Shown: positions 27,774 to 37,100 of the stretch, one piece after another | Position numbering within the stretch: the first letter of the stretch is position 1 | Layout of the letters: each line of letters starts with the position of its first letter | NCBI RefSeq assembly: GCF_025244825.1 | Contig: NZ_CP104263.1 | Span: 3,100,001-3,164,000, forward strand | Length of the DNA stretch: 64,000 nt | Origin: Arthrobacter jinronghuae | GTDB taxonomy: Bacteria > Actinomycetota > Actinomycetes > Actinomycetales > Micrococcaceae | Reading direction: 5' to 3' | The notes under the pieces: generated by a model | Seen by the model: only the letters and a program-made list of their open reading frames with translations | Told to the model about the DNA's origin: nothing | Database searches by the model: none | Program-made: the position numbers and the translations under genes

Positions 27774-29416
27774 CGCCGCACCTGGACGTCCCGGGCCGTT
27801 CCGACGTCGCCGGTTGCGGCGCCGCCGGCTGGAACGCCGGGCGCGGCAGCTGCAGGTGTGAGGACCCCGTCCGCCACCCGGAGGTTCCGGGAGGCGAGCG
27901 CCTCGATGAATTCGGCATCGTGCGTTACGGAAACCACGCAGCGTCCTTCCGACAACTGGCCGCGGAGCAGCGCCACCAGTTCCGCCCAGGTCCGGGCATC
28001 CTGTCCGAAGGTCGGTTCATCCAGCAGCAGGATGGACGGCTCCGTGGCAAGCATGGTCGCCACGGACAGCCGGCGTTTCTCGCCGCCTGAAAGCGTGAAC
28101 GGGTTGGCCTCGAGCAGCCCGTCCAGCCGGAGCCGTTCCGCCAGCTGATGCACCCGGGCCAACACCTGTCCGTCCGTCTCCCGGCCCAGCCGCCGCGGCC
28201 CGAAGGCCAGTTCATCCAGCACGGTGTTGGCCAGGAACTGGTGTTCGGGTTCCTGAAAGACGGTGCCGATGCGGTCCACCAGCTGCGCGGAGGTCCAGCG
28301 GCCGGGTTCCGGGCGGGCCGTGCCGGCAAGGGCAGGGGCCGCGGTGAGGGTTCCTCCCCGTGGCCGGAGCAGACCGCCGAGAGTCAGGGCAAGCGTGGAT
28401 TTACCCGCACCGTTGGGTCCGGTGATACCGACGGCGGTGCCGGCGTCCAGGCTCAGGTCCGCTCCGGTCAGCACGGCGGGGCCGCGGAGCGAACGCGCAA
28501 CGGCCAGCCCGCGGGCCTCCAGCAGCCGGGGACCGGCCGCAGCCGGTCTCCAGGGACCGCCCGGAATTTCCGGCCTGATGCCGGGAAGCCAGACACCGGA
28601 CTCCGCCAGGGTGCTGCGGTGCCCGGGATTGCCCAGTACCTGTTCCGGGGAACCATCCGCCAGCACGCCGCCGCCGGCGGCGAGGACCACTACACGGTCC
28701 ACAACACCGGCCCAGACATCGACCCTGTGCTCCACCACGATGAGCGTGGCACCCGTACGGTCCAGCACCCGCGTCACGGCGTCGCGGATTTCCACCACCC
28801 CGTCCGGGTCCAGGTTGGCTGTGGGTTCATCGAGCAGCAGCAGGCCCGGTTCCATAGCCATCACGGATGCGAGGGCCAGGCGTTGCTTCTGTCCGCCCGA
28901 GAGCGCGGAGGTGGAGCGGTCCAGCGGAACTTCCAGTCCGACGTCGGCCAGCGCCGAGCGCACCCGCGGCCAGATCTCCGCCGCCGGAACGGCCAGGTTC
29001 TCCGCACCGAAGGCCACTTCGTCCCCTACCCGGGACAGGACGGTCTGAGAGTCAGGGTCCTGCAGGACCAGCCCGGTCCGCCCGCGGGCGTTCGCGGGAT
29101 GGACGCCGTCGAGCGTCAGGACCCCCTGTTCCTCTCCGCCGGTGTCCGGGCCGAGGACACCGGCAAGGGCATGCAGGAACGTGGATTTTCCGGCACCGGA
29201 AGCACCCAGCAGCAACACCCGTTCACCCGGGGAAATCGCCAGGTCCAGACCGGAAACGGCCAAACCGGCCCGTCCCCCGTGCTGCCAGCCCCAGCCGCGG
29301 GCAGCGACGGCAGCCGGGCGGGGCCGGCGTCGGGAGCCGGGGGCGGCTTCGGGGCGTGGGATGGAAGGCGCTGCAGCGGGCGGACGGTTTCCGCCGCCCT
29401 TCTTACCGAAGAGCAC
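27770..29416 (-). CDS. ykoD: ECF transporter double-ATPase subunit YkoD
   Basis: A 548-residue fusion of two ABC ATPase domains that powers the YkoEDC importer. Domain 1 has Walker A GASGAGKST and signature LSGGQKQRLALA; domain 2 has GPNGAGKST and LSGGEKRRLSVA; Walker B segments LLLLDEPTANLDPDG and ILLLDEPTFGQD are present. The start is GTG 29416, two bases after the ykoE stop; the upstream in-frame stretch lies inside ykoE and is not homologous. It lacks an evident ribosome binding site, so coupling to ykoE translation is likely. It overlaps ykoC by 4 bases. Confidence 0.9.
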   Translation of the reverse strand: MLFGKKGGGNRPPAAAPSIPRPEAAPGSRRRPRPAAVAARGWGWQHGGRAGLAVSGLDLAISPGERVLLLGASGAGKSTFLHALAGVLGPDTGGEEQGVLTLDGVHPANARGRTGLVLQDPDSQTVLSRVGDEVAFGAENLAVPAAEIWPRVRSALADVGLEVPLDRSTSALSGGQKQRLALASVMAMEPGLLLLDEPTANLDPDGVVEIRDAVTRVLDRTGATLIVVEHRVDVWAGVVDRVVVLAAGGGVLADGSPEQVLGNPGHRSTLAESGVWLPGIRPEIPGGPWRPAAAGPRLLEARGLAVARSLRGPAVLTGADLSLDAGTAVGITGPNGAGKSTLALTLGGLLRPRGGTLTAAPALAGTARPEPGRWTSAQLVDRIGTVFQEPEHQFLANTVLDELAFGPRRLGRETDGQVLARVHQLAERLRLDGLLEANPFTLSGGEKRRLSVATMLATEPSILLLDEPTFGQDARTWAELVALLRGQLSEGRCVVSVTHDAEFIEALASRNLRVADGVLTPAAAAPGVPAGGAATGDVGTARDVQVRR

Positions 29417-29418
29417 CG

Positions 29419-30036
29419 CTACGCCGTTCCGGTCCGACCGGACGCGAACGGCGCAAGGGCACCCGTCCGTGCCAGCGCGCGGACCGCCAGCCAGGACAGC
29501 CCGCCTGCGATAACCGCTCCCGATACGCAGGTGAGCAGGACGTACAGCAGCTGCCACTGCGCTGCCCATTCCACGTTGTACAGGACGTTTTCGCTCAGGC
29601 CGAGGAACAGTCCGGATCCCAGCCCGGCCAGCAGCGCCACGGGAAGGGAGAACCGGCGGTACAGGAACAGCAGCAACACCAGTTCGGCACCCAGGCCCTG
29701 CAGGAAGCCCGAAAGCAGTACGGAGAGACCGAACTGCGTGCCCAGTACGCCCGACACAGCGGCGGCCAGCATTTCGCAGTAGATAGCCGCGCCGGGTTTG
29801 CGGATGATGAGCCCGCCCAGCACTCCGGCAATCAGCCAGCCGCCGGTGTAGAGCCCGGCGAGCGGCGGAAACGCCGCGGTGAGTGCGCTGATCCCGGCGT
29901 AGCCCAGGGACCAGGCCCAGAAGATCACGCCCACGGCCACCGCGAGGACGGAGGCAACAACAATGTCCACCACCCGCCAGGAACGCCCTGAGGCTGCAGG
30001 TCGGGTGCGGTCGGGTACTGCGGATTGGTCTTTCAT
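29419..30036 (-). CDS. ykoE: ECF transporter substrate-binding S component YkoE
   Basis: A 205-residue integral membrane protein with about five helices (VVDIVVASVLAVAVGVIFW, ALTAAFPPLAGLYTGGWLIAG, and others), the S component that binds the substrate. YkoE handles hydroxymethylpyrimidine (thiamine precursor) in Bacillus. Start MKDQSAVPDR at 30036 has an AGGAGG site 6 bases upstream; this site lies inside a hairpin. A TPP riboswitch directly precedes the gene (30141-30254), which is strong support for the thiamine role. The operon order is ykoE-ykoD-ykoC with no ykoF. Confidence 0.92.
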   Translation of the reverse strand: MKDQSAVPDRTRPAASGRSWRVVDIVVASVLAVAVGVIFWAWSLGYAGISALTAAFPPLAGLYTGGWLIAGVLGGLIIRKPGAAIYCEMLAAAVSGVLGTQFGLSVLLSGFLQGLGAELVLLLFLYRRFSLPVALLAGLGSGLFLGLSENVLYNVEWAAQWQLLYVLLTCVSGAVIAGGLSWLAVRALARTGALAPFASGRTGTA

Positions 30037-30042
30037 GAATAT

Positions 30043-30060
30043 CCTCCTGAAGTCAGGAGG
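30043..30060 (-). promoter_or_regulatory. Shine-Dalgarno-sequestering hairpin of ykoE
   Basis: CCTCCTGA (30043-30050) and TCAGGAGG (30053-30060), an 8-bp near-perfect palindrome. On the minus strand the right-hand arm of the RNA is CAGGAGG, the ykoE ribosome binding site, so pairing would hide it. Two more hairpins (30074-30091 and 30094-30125) lie between it and the riboswitch aptamer. Confidence 0.75.
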
Positions 30061-30140
30061 GGAGGGTGATGCTGCGCCGGTAAACCGGCGCACTTCCCCG
30101 CGGGCCGTTGCCGGCCAACGGGGAATTTCCCTGAGCTCTC

Positions 30141-30254
30141 GACTCCCTTCGCCGGTACTAACCGGATCAGGTTCGAGGGTCTGCGGCTATCCGCACTCTC
30201 AGCGCCTTTTCCTTCGCGGTCCGAAGACCTGCTGCGGGACGGCGCTCCCCTGTC
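30141..30254 (-). promoter_or_regulatory. TPP riboswitch (THI element) upstream of ykoE
   Basis: Read on the minus strand the aptamer contains the invariant CTGAGAG (30196-30202), ACCCTCGAACCTGATC and GTTAGTACCGGC-GAAGGGA (30145-30174), the classic THI-box core. An extended P3a arm with a GGTCTTCGGACC-type stem precedes it. It regulates the YkoEDC importer; the expression platform shows two hairpins and a hidden ribosome binding site, implying mainly translational shut-off by TPP. Confidence 0.96.
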
Positions 30255-30352
30255 GTATGTTTGCGGTTCCACTCTACACACGCGCTCCCGATCCGGCGAC
30301 GGGCAAACGGGTACCGTAGGGTTAGGAAAAACGCCCGAAGCTAGGAGTATTC

Positions 30353-30616
30353 ATGAACCTGATCCTCAAACTGCTCGGAACCGGAGCGAGCATCCTCTCC
30401 GGAATCGTCGCCGCCAAGGTGCTGGACTTCGCCTGGACCAAGGCCACCGGCAACGAGCCGCCCAAGGATGCCGAAGGCAGCCTGGAAAACAGCCTCCGCT
30501 CCGCCGTGGCGTTTGCCGTGGTCTCGGGTGCCGTCAGCCAGGTCATCCGCGTGCTGACCAACCGGGGCACGCAGCGGGCCATCCAGCGCTACCAGAAGAC
30601 GCCGGAAATCGTCTAA
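30353..30616 (+). CDS. DUF4235 membrane protein
   Basis: An 87-residue protein of the DUF4235 family, function unknown. A helix at about 8-27 (LGTGASILSGIVAAKVLDFA) and one near 51-72 (VAFAVVSGAVSQVIRVLTNRG) make it a small integral or membrane-associated protein, with a basic tail (RAIQRYQKTPEIV). ATG 30353 is preceded by TAGGAG. It converges with mnhG at 30655, with 38 bases between stops. Confidence 0.85.
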   Translation: MNLILKLLGTGASILSGIVAAKVLDFAWTKATGNEPPKDAEGSLENSLRSAVAFAVVSGAVSQVIRVLTNRGTQRAIQRYQKTPEIV

Positions 30617-30654
30617 GCCTTTGAATACTCCGCCGTTGGTGGAGGCAGGGGCGC

Positions 30655-31188
30655 TCAGCCCTCGGGGTTTTTCCCCGGGCGCTGGGCGTCGCTGTTTAAC
30701 GCTTCCCCCGCTCCGGTTCCGCGGGCGCGCAGCATCTCATCGTCGTCGAGCTCCCCGGTGTAGCTCTCCCCCGGGTCGTCATCCACGCGCGGATCATCCT
30801 CCTCGTCTTCGAGCGCGTCCTCTTCCGCCTCCCGGAGCAGGCGCTGCGCGCGTTCGACGACGTCGTCCAGTTCGTCGATGACCAGCAGCTCGGGCCGCAG
30901 GTGCTTGGTCCGGTAACCGGCCCGGCCGACCATGTGCGCCGAGACCGGTGCGGTCAGGAGCATGAAGATCCAGGCCACGAACAGGATAGGAAGCAGTTTC
31001 CAGCTGCGGAACTCCACGGCCATCGCCAGCAGGAACAGCAGCAGCCCAAGCACCTGGGGTTTGGTGGCTGCGTGCATGCGGCTGAGCAGGTCGGGGAAAC
31101 GGATCAGGCCGATGGCGGCGGCCAGGGACATCAGTGCGCCGCCGAGCATCAGCACGGCCGTGATCACGTCATAGACGGTCTCTTCCAT
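30655..31188 (-). CDS. mnhG: Na+/H+ antiporter subunit MnhG with acidic tail
   Basis: Last subunit of the Mrp/Mnh cation-proton antiporter. Residues 1 to about 105 form the MnhG/PhaG domain with three helices and the typical LIRFPDLLSRMHAATKPQVLGLLL motif (about 27-50). The remaining 70 residues are an unusual acidic/polar tail (EEDALEDEEDDPRVDDDPGE and more), longer than most family members of about 110-120 residues. Translation starts at ATG 31188, 4 bases after the mnhF stop. It converges with the DUF4235 gene. Confidence 0.93.
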   Translation of the reverse strand: MEETVYDVITAVLMLGGALMSLAAAIGLIRFPDLLSRMHAATKPQVLGLLLFLLAMAVEFRSWKLLPILFVAWIFMLLTAPVSAHMVGRAGYRTKHLRPELLVIDELDDVVERAQRLLREAEEDALEDEEDDPRVDDDPGESYTGELDDDEMLRARGTGAGEALNSDAQRPGKNPEG

Positions 31189-31192
31189 GGTG

Positions 31193-31453
31193 CTACCGCC
31201 TGTCCGTTACGAAGCGGGCAACCGTCACAGACCCGATGAAACCGATCAGGGAGATAGCAACCACCAGGGCCAGGTAGTCCAGGTTGCGGTAAACGATCAT
31301 GTCCGTGATCAGGGCCGCGCCGACGATGGCCAGCAGGACGTCCGAGGCCAGTACCCGGTCCAGGATCGAGGGACCGCGGGCAATCCGGTAAATGGCACCG
31401 GCGCCGGCCACCGCCAGCATGACGGACACGGCCACCACAGCTGCGCTCATCAT
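31193..31453 (-). CDS. mnhF: Na+/H+ antiporter subunit MnhF
   Basis: An 86-residue three-helix subunit of the Mrp complex, with YRIARGPSILDRVLASDVLLAIVGA (about 22-46) as the family motif. Its ATG overlaps the mnhE stop by 4 bases (31450-31453). It is needed for assembly and activity of the Mrp antiporter in other bacteria. Confidence 0.95.
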   Translation of the reverse strand: MMSAAVVAVSVMLAVAGAGAIYRIARGPSILDRVLASDVLLAIVGAALITDMIVYRNLDYLALVVAISLIGFIGSVTVARFVTDRR

Positions 31454-32046
31454 GCCCGGCCTCCAATCTTTCGTTTCCGTGTTTCAGCGGTTTCGGCGCG
31501 CAGGGCGGCCAGCTCCTCTTTCGTTCCCAGGGTGCGGATCAGCCAGGCCTCGGCGTCCAGGGCATCTGCCCGCACTCTCTCGGCCTGTTCCGCCGTGGAC
31601 ACGTTCAGCGCATGCAGGTACAGAGTCGAGGTGGAACGGTCGACGTCGACAATCAACGAGCCGGGGATCAGGGAAAGCACGTGGCCGGTGGCCGTGACCA
31701 GCAGGTCCGAGCGGCTGCGCAGTTTCACCCCGATCACCCCGTTGCGGATCCGCGGTCCACGGACAACTGCCAGCCAGAACACGTGGAAGCTGGCCTGCAC
31801 CAGCTTGTAGAGGAAGCGCCCGGCGAAGAGCAGCGCGTAGAGCGGGTTGAACCTGCCGCTGAGTTCCACTGGCGGGAGGTAGAAGATGTTCGCCACGAAG
31901 AAGGCGATCACCGTTCCGAAGATCAGGTTCCCGGCGCTGAAGTCCTGCCACAGGGCTCCCCAAAGGAACACCAGCCAGATCAGCAGGGGCAGTTCCTGCA
32001 GCAGCGGAACCCGGGACCGGCTGCGCATGCGTGCTTCCTTGGTCAT
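31450..32046 (-). CDS. mnhE: Na+/H+ antiporter subunit MnhE
   Basis: A 198-residue membrane subunit with helices at about 19-37 (LIWLVFLWGALWQDF) and 41-58 (NLIFGTVIAFFVANIFYLP), and the SLIPGSLIVDVDRSTSTLYLHAL segment that is typical of MnhE. It overlaps mnhD by 4 bases and mnhF by 4. The tail is a basic/acidic helical extension (ETAETRKRKIGG). Confidence 0.95.
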   Translation of the reverse strand: MTKEARMRSRSRVPLLQELPLLIWLVFLWGALWQDFSAGNLIFGTVIAFFVANIFYLPPVELSGRFNPLYALLFAGRFLYKLVQASFHVFWLAVVRGPRIRNGVIGVKLRSRSDLLVTATGHVLSLIPGSLIVDVDRSTSTLYLHALNVSTAEQAERVRADALDAEAWLIRTLGTKEELAALRAETAETRKRKIGGRA

Positions 32047-33653
32047 TCGGCTGCTCCCTCGCCCAGAACCGCTTCAATGTACGGCGTGCGGTCCAACAGG
32101 TCCCGTGCGGCGCCGTCACTGAGTGAAAACAGCGGCCCGGCGGCCACGGTCAGGGCGACGCCGAGTGCGACCAGGCCCACCGTCGGGTAAACCATGGTCC
32201 GGGGCAGCAGATCGACGGATTCCTTGCCGGAGAACCGCCCCGTGGCATGCTCGATGACATGCTCGGAGCTGCGCAGGCTGGACCCGTCGGTGCTGGTGGC
32301 CAGCAGGATCGGGTCCGGATGCACGGCGTCCTCGGGGGTACGCCAGAACGCGCGGTTCCACACCCGTGCCATCACCAGCAGGGTCAGCAGGCTGGTGGCG
32401 GCGCCCGCACCCACCAGGACATACGCCAGCGGGGTGCCCAGTTCCACGCCGGCCTGCATCAGGCCGAGCTTGCCCAGGAAACCGGAGAACGGCGGAATGC
32501 CGGCCAGGTTGATGGCCGGAATGAAGTACAGCACGGCCAGCAGCGGCGACAGCCGCGCCAGCCCGCCGAGCCGGTCCATGTTAGCGGTTCCGCCGCGGCG
32601 TTCAATCAGGCCCGTCACCAGGAACAGGGAAGTCTGCACCGTAATGTGGTGCACCACGTAGAACACGGTGGAGCCGATGCCCACCACGGAGGCAATCGCC
32701 AGGCCGAACACCATGTAGCCGATGTGGCTGACCAGGGTGAACGAGAGCATACGTTTAATGTCGGTCTGCGCCAGGGCACCCAGGATGCCCACCAGCATGG
32801 TCAGCCCCGCCACCACCATCAGCAGTGTGTTGATCCGGTCCCCGGGGAAAAGCAGGGTCTCGGTGCGGACCATGGCGTAAACACCCACCTTGGTCAGCAG
32901 GCCGGCGAACACAGCGGTGACCGGGGCCGGCGCAGTGGGATAGGAGTCCGGCAGCCAGAAGGACAGCGGGAAGATGGCTGCCTTGATGCCGAACGCCACC
33001 AGCAGCATCAGGTGCAGCATCAGCTGGGTCGCGGGATCCAGCTCGCCGAGCTTCAGCGCCAGGTCTGCCATGTTCACCGTGCCGGTGGCGGCGTAGATCA
33101 TGGCAATCGCAATCAGGAACAGCAGCGAGGACACCACGCTCACCACCACGTAGGTCACGCCGGCGCGGATGCGCGGCGTAGTCCCGCCGAGGGTCATCAG
33201 GACATAGCTGGCGGTCAGCAGGATCTCGAAGCCCACGTACAGGTTGAACAGGTCCCCGGCGAGGAAGGCGTTGGAAACGCCTGCCACCAGGATCAGGTAG
33301 GTCGGGTGGAAGATCGAAATGGGTCCGTCTTCGTCGCCGTCGGCCATGCCCTGGCCAGCGGCATAGATCAGCACGGAGAGGCTGATGGCCGAAGAGACCA
33401 CCAGCATCAGCGCGGAGAACTGGTCCACCACCATGGTGATGCCGAACGGCGGAAGCCAGGCGCCCAGGTTCACCGCCTGCGCACCGTTTTCCCACACCGA
33501 GGACAGCAGGACGACCTCAAGGAGCAGGGTGAAGCTGAGGATGCTGATGCTCACCACGCGCTGGGAGCGCTGGTGGCGGATCAGGATGAACGCGAGGGCG
33601 GCACCGAAAACCGGGAGCACCACCGCCAGCGGTGCAAGGCTGGCTGTGTTCAT
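32043..33653 (-). CDS. mnhD: Na+/H+ antiporter subunit MnhD
   Basis: A 536-residue proton-pumping subunit related to NADH dehydrogenase ND4, with about 13 membrane helices. Key features are the family PF00361 core with GFEILLTASYVLMTLGGT and KAAIFPLSFWLPDSYPTAPAPVTAVFAGLLTKVGVYAMVR (about 223-262, with conserved Lys). It starts at ATG 33653, overlapping mnhC by 4 bases. It ends with EAVLGEGAAE. Confidence 0.95.
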   Translation of the reverse strand: MNTASLAPLAVVLPVFGAALAFILIRHQRSQRVVSISILSFTLLLEVVLLSSVWENGAQAVNLGAWLPPFGITMVVDQFSALMLVVSSAISLSVLIYAAGQGMADGDEDGPISIFHPTYLILVAGVSNAFLAGDLFNLYVGFEILLTASYVLMTLGGTTPRIRAGVTYVVVSVVSSLLFLIAIAMIYAATGTVNMADLALKLGELDPATQLMLHLMLLVAFGIKAAIFPLSFWLPDSYPTAPAPVTAVFAGLLTKVGVYAMVRTETLLFPGDRINTLLMVVAGLTMLVGILGALAQTDIKRMLSFTLVSHIGYMVFGLAIASVVGIGSTVFYVVHHITVQTSLFLVTGLIERRGGTANMDRLGGLARLSPLLAVLYFIPAINLAGIPPFSGFLGKLGLMQAGVELGTPLAYVLVGAGAATSLLTLLVMARVWNRAFWRTPEDAVHPDPILLATSTDGSSLRSSEHVIEHATGRFSGKESVDLLPRTMVYPTVGLVALGVALTVAAGPLFSLSDGAARDLLDRTPYIEAVLGEGAAE

Positions 33654-34135
33654 CGGTTCACCTCCGGTTCGTTTTGTGTGTTGCCGCGCTGGGAGCCGGG
33701 AGCCTCTTCGGCTTCCTCCGGCGGAGTGAATTCCGTGGTGTCCTCCGGGACGTCTGCGTCATCTTCGGCATCGAAGCTGCTCTGGCTGGCCACGCGCCGG
33801 TCCTCAATGTCGTCCTGGACCTCGTCCTGCCGGCCCAGTACCCAGGACCGGTAAATGATGCCGAGCATAAAGGCGGTGACCGAGAAGGAAATCACGATCG
33901 AGGTCAGGATGAAGGCCTGCGGCAGCGGATCGTTATACGCATCCGCCGCGATGTCCTTGTTGAAGATCGGGGCGAGCCCCGCGGCTCCGCCGGTGGCGAG
34001 CAGCAGGATATTGGTGGCATTGCTGAGCATGGCCAGGCCAAGCACCACCCGGGTCAGGCTCCGCTCAAGCAGCAGGTAGATGCCGGCCGCGTACAGGCAC
34101 CCCATCACCAGCAGGAGGGTGAGGTTCACAGTCAC
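33650..34135 (-). CDS. mnhC: Na+/H+ antiporter subunit MnhC with acidic tail
   Basis: A 161-residue NuoK-like three-helix subunit. Residues 1-100 carry the MnhC motifs LERSLTRVVLGLAMLSNATNILLLA and DPLPQAFILTSIVISFSVTAF (about 70-90). About 60 further residues form an acidic, polar tail (DDIEDRRVASQSSFDAEDDADVPE...) beyond the usual 113-residue family length. ATG 34135 overlaps mnhA by 4 bases. Confidence 0.94.
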   Translation of the reverse strand: MTVNLTLLLVMGCLYAAGIYLLLERSLTRVVLGLAMLSNATNILLLATGGAAGLAPIFNKDIAADAYNDPLPQAFILTSIVISFSVTAFMLGIIYRSWVLGRQDEVQDDIEDRRVASQSSFDAEDDADVPEDTTEFTPPEEAEEAPGSQRGNTQNEPEVNR

Positions 34136-37100
34136 CGTGCCACCTCTTCCTCTTCGGGGCGGGAGCCGGCGTCGGCATCGGCGTCGGAACGGATGGCAAC
34201 GTCAATGATTTCCGGTTCCTCCACAATGCTTTCGTCGTCGTCATCATCGGCGTCGGCCTCGCTGCGCTCGTCGATCTCCGAGCCCAGGCTGCGCAGGACA
34301 TCCAGCACCAGCCCCACCACCACCAGGTAGACGCCGATGTCGAAGATCGTGGAGGTGACGAACTTGACCTCCCCGAAGACCGGCCAGGTGAATTTGAGAA
34401 TTGCGCTCTGCAGGATCTGCCCGCCGAAGAACAGCGGTGCCGCTGCGGACAGGGCAATCACGCCCAAGCCGCCGCCCAGCAGGGTGCCGGCGCTGACCGG
34501 ACTGGCTTCGGCCAACTCAAAGCGGCCGCCGGCAAGGTAACGGATGGTCAGCGCGAGTCCGGCCATCAGACCGCCGGCGAACCCGCCGCCGGGCAGGTTG
34601 TGTCCGGCGATCAGCAGGTAGACCGAGAACAGGATGACGGAATGGAAAAGCAGCCGGGTAACGACCTCGAAGATGATGGACCGACGCTCGGGCGCAAGCG
34701 TCCGGCCTGCCACCAGCCAGGCGTCACGGCCAACGCTGGAGAATTTGCGGGCAAGCGCGAGGGTAGCCTGACGGCGCCCGGTGGGAGCAAACTGCTCGCG
34801 GCCCCGGTCCACTGAACCGCTGGCCACTCCCTCCGCCCGGCGCCGCTTGTCGCCGCGTCCGCGGACGAAGATCAGGGAGGCAAGGCCGGTGGCCGCGATG
34901 GCCAGCACCGTGATTTCGCCGAACGTGTCCCAGGCGCGGATGTCGACCAGCGTCACGTTGACGATGTTGGATCCGCCGCCGCCGTTGTAGGCCAGCTCCG
35001 GGAAATCGAGGGATACCGGGGTGGCGACCCGGGACGCCATGGCAGTCATGGCGAACACCACCATGCTGGCGCCGAAGGCGATGCCCAGCATGGCGCGCAG
35101 GAAGCGGTGGCGCTTGGGTTCGCGCTTCCACAACCTGGCCGGCAGGGACCGCAGGGCCAGCACGAACGCCACCAGGACTATGGTTTCGACGAGCATCTGG
35201 GTCAGGGCGAGGTCCGGGGCGCCCTGCAGCGCAAAGATCAGGGCAATGCCGTAACCGCTGACGGAAACCATCAGCACGGCCAGGAAACGCTTGGTGGCGC
35301 GGGCCGCTGCAACGGCGCCCAGGACCACCGCCGCGCCGATTACGGCCTGCAGCGGGGTATCGAACCAGCGGAAGTCCTGCGGCAGGGGCGCGGACCGCAG
35401 GATCAGAGCCATCAGCGGCGTCAGGATCGCCATGGTCAGGATGACGAACAGGTAGAACAGCAGCGAACCGCGCTGCGTGCGGCCGGTGACCCACACGGCG
35501 ACGTCGTCGAGTACCCCGATGCCGCCGCGGTAGGACCGCTCGGCGTCGACCGGGAAGGCGACTTCCCGCTGGAGGTCCTCGACCTGCCGGGCCAGCAGGA
35601 ACAGGACGACGCCGATGCCGAGGGTGAGCACGGTCAGGCCCAGCGCCGGGGTCAGGCCGTGCCAGAGGGCCAGGTGGGTGGGCTTGCCTTCGGCCGGGAA
35701 GAGGTCCGCGTAGGACGCAATCGCAGAATCAATCGGTGCCGGCCAGAGCCCGAATACTACGGTGACACCGGCCAGGATCGCCGGAGCTGCAAGGAAGGAC
35801 CAGGACACCGCCTTGAACGGGGTGGGTGTGTAGCCTTCCTTGGCTGCGAAGGCGCCCCAGATGAAGCGGGCGCTGTAGGCAAAGGTGAGGATGGAACCGG
35901 TCACCACGCCGGCAAGCAGGAGCCAGGCGGCGATGGTTCCCTGCTGCTCGCCGTAATGCACAAAGGTCTCGTAGACCGATTCCTTGGCCACGAAGCCCAG
36001 CAGCGGCGGCACACCAGCCATGGAGGCTGCACCGATGACCGCGACGACGGCCAGTTTCGGCGCGGCACGGAAGATTCCCGAGAGTTTGCGGATATCCCGG
36101 GTACCGGCCTGGTGGTCGATGATCCCGACCACCAGGAACAGGGTCGCCTTGAAGAAGCCGTGCGCCAGGAGCAGGCCCATCCCGGCGACTGCAGCCTCCC
36201 GGCTGCCCAGGCCCACCACCAAGGTAAGGAAGCCGAGCTGGCTGACCGTGCCGTAGGCGAGGATCAGTTTGATGTCGTACTGGCGCAGTGCGCGCCAGCC
36301 GCCCAGCAGCATGGTGGCCAGGCCCAGGACCAGCACGATGGGGTGCCACAGCAGCGTCTCGGAGAAGCCGGGGGCCAGCCGGGCGATGAGGTAGATGCCG
36401 GCCTTCACCATGGCGGCGGCATGCAGGTAGGCACTGACCGGGGTGGGAGCGGCCATGGCGGCGGGCAGCCAGAAGTGGAAGGGCACGAGCGCGGATTTCG
36501 AGACGGCACCGACCAGCAGCAGGGCGATGGCAACGTTGACCAGCGTCCCGGCGTTCACCAGTTCCGGCGCCTGCGCCAGGATCTCCGAGATCCGGTACGT
36601 CCCGGCGGCGGTGCCGAGGATGATCATGCCGACCAGCATCGCCAGGCCGCCGAAGGTAGTGACGATCAATGCCTGCAGCGCCGCACGGCGGGCCGAGAGC
36701 CGGTGCGCCGAGTACCCGATCAGCAGGTAGGAAAGGATGGTGGTCAGTTCCCAGAAGATGAACAGCAGGATGAGGTCATCTGCCGTAACCAAACCGAACA
36801 TGGCGGCGGCGAACGCCAGCAGCTGGGCGCCGAAGCTGCCCATCTTCGGGTCATTCGGCCGGAAGTACCGGGCGCAGTAGAACAGGACCAGGGCACCCAC
36901 GCCCAGGATCAGGATGGAAAGCACAGCCGCAAGGGTGTCCATCCGGAAGGCCAGTTCCACCCGGAGCTCGGGAATCCAGGCAATGGTGACCGACGGCGGC
37001 GCGTTCGGTGCGCCGGAGGCCAGCGTCTGGTCCGCGCCGGTGTACCGGGGGAAGGTGGCCATCAGCCAAACGAACGCAGCGGCCGGGAAGGCGGCGAGGA

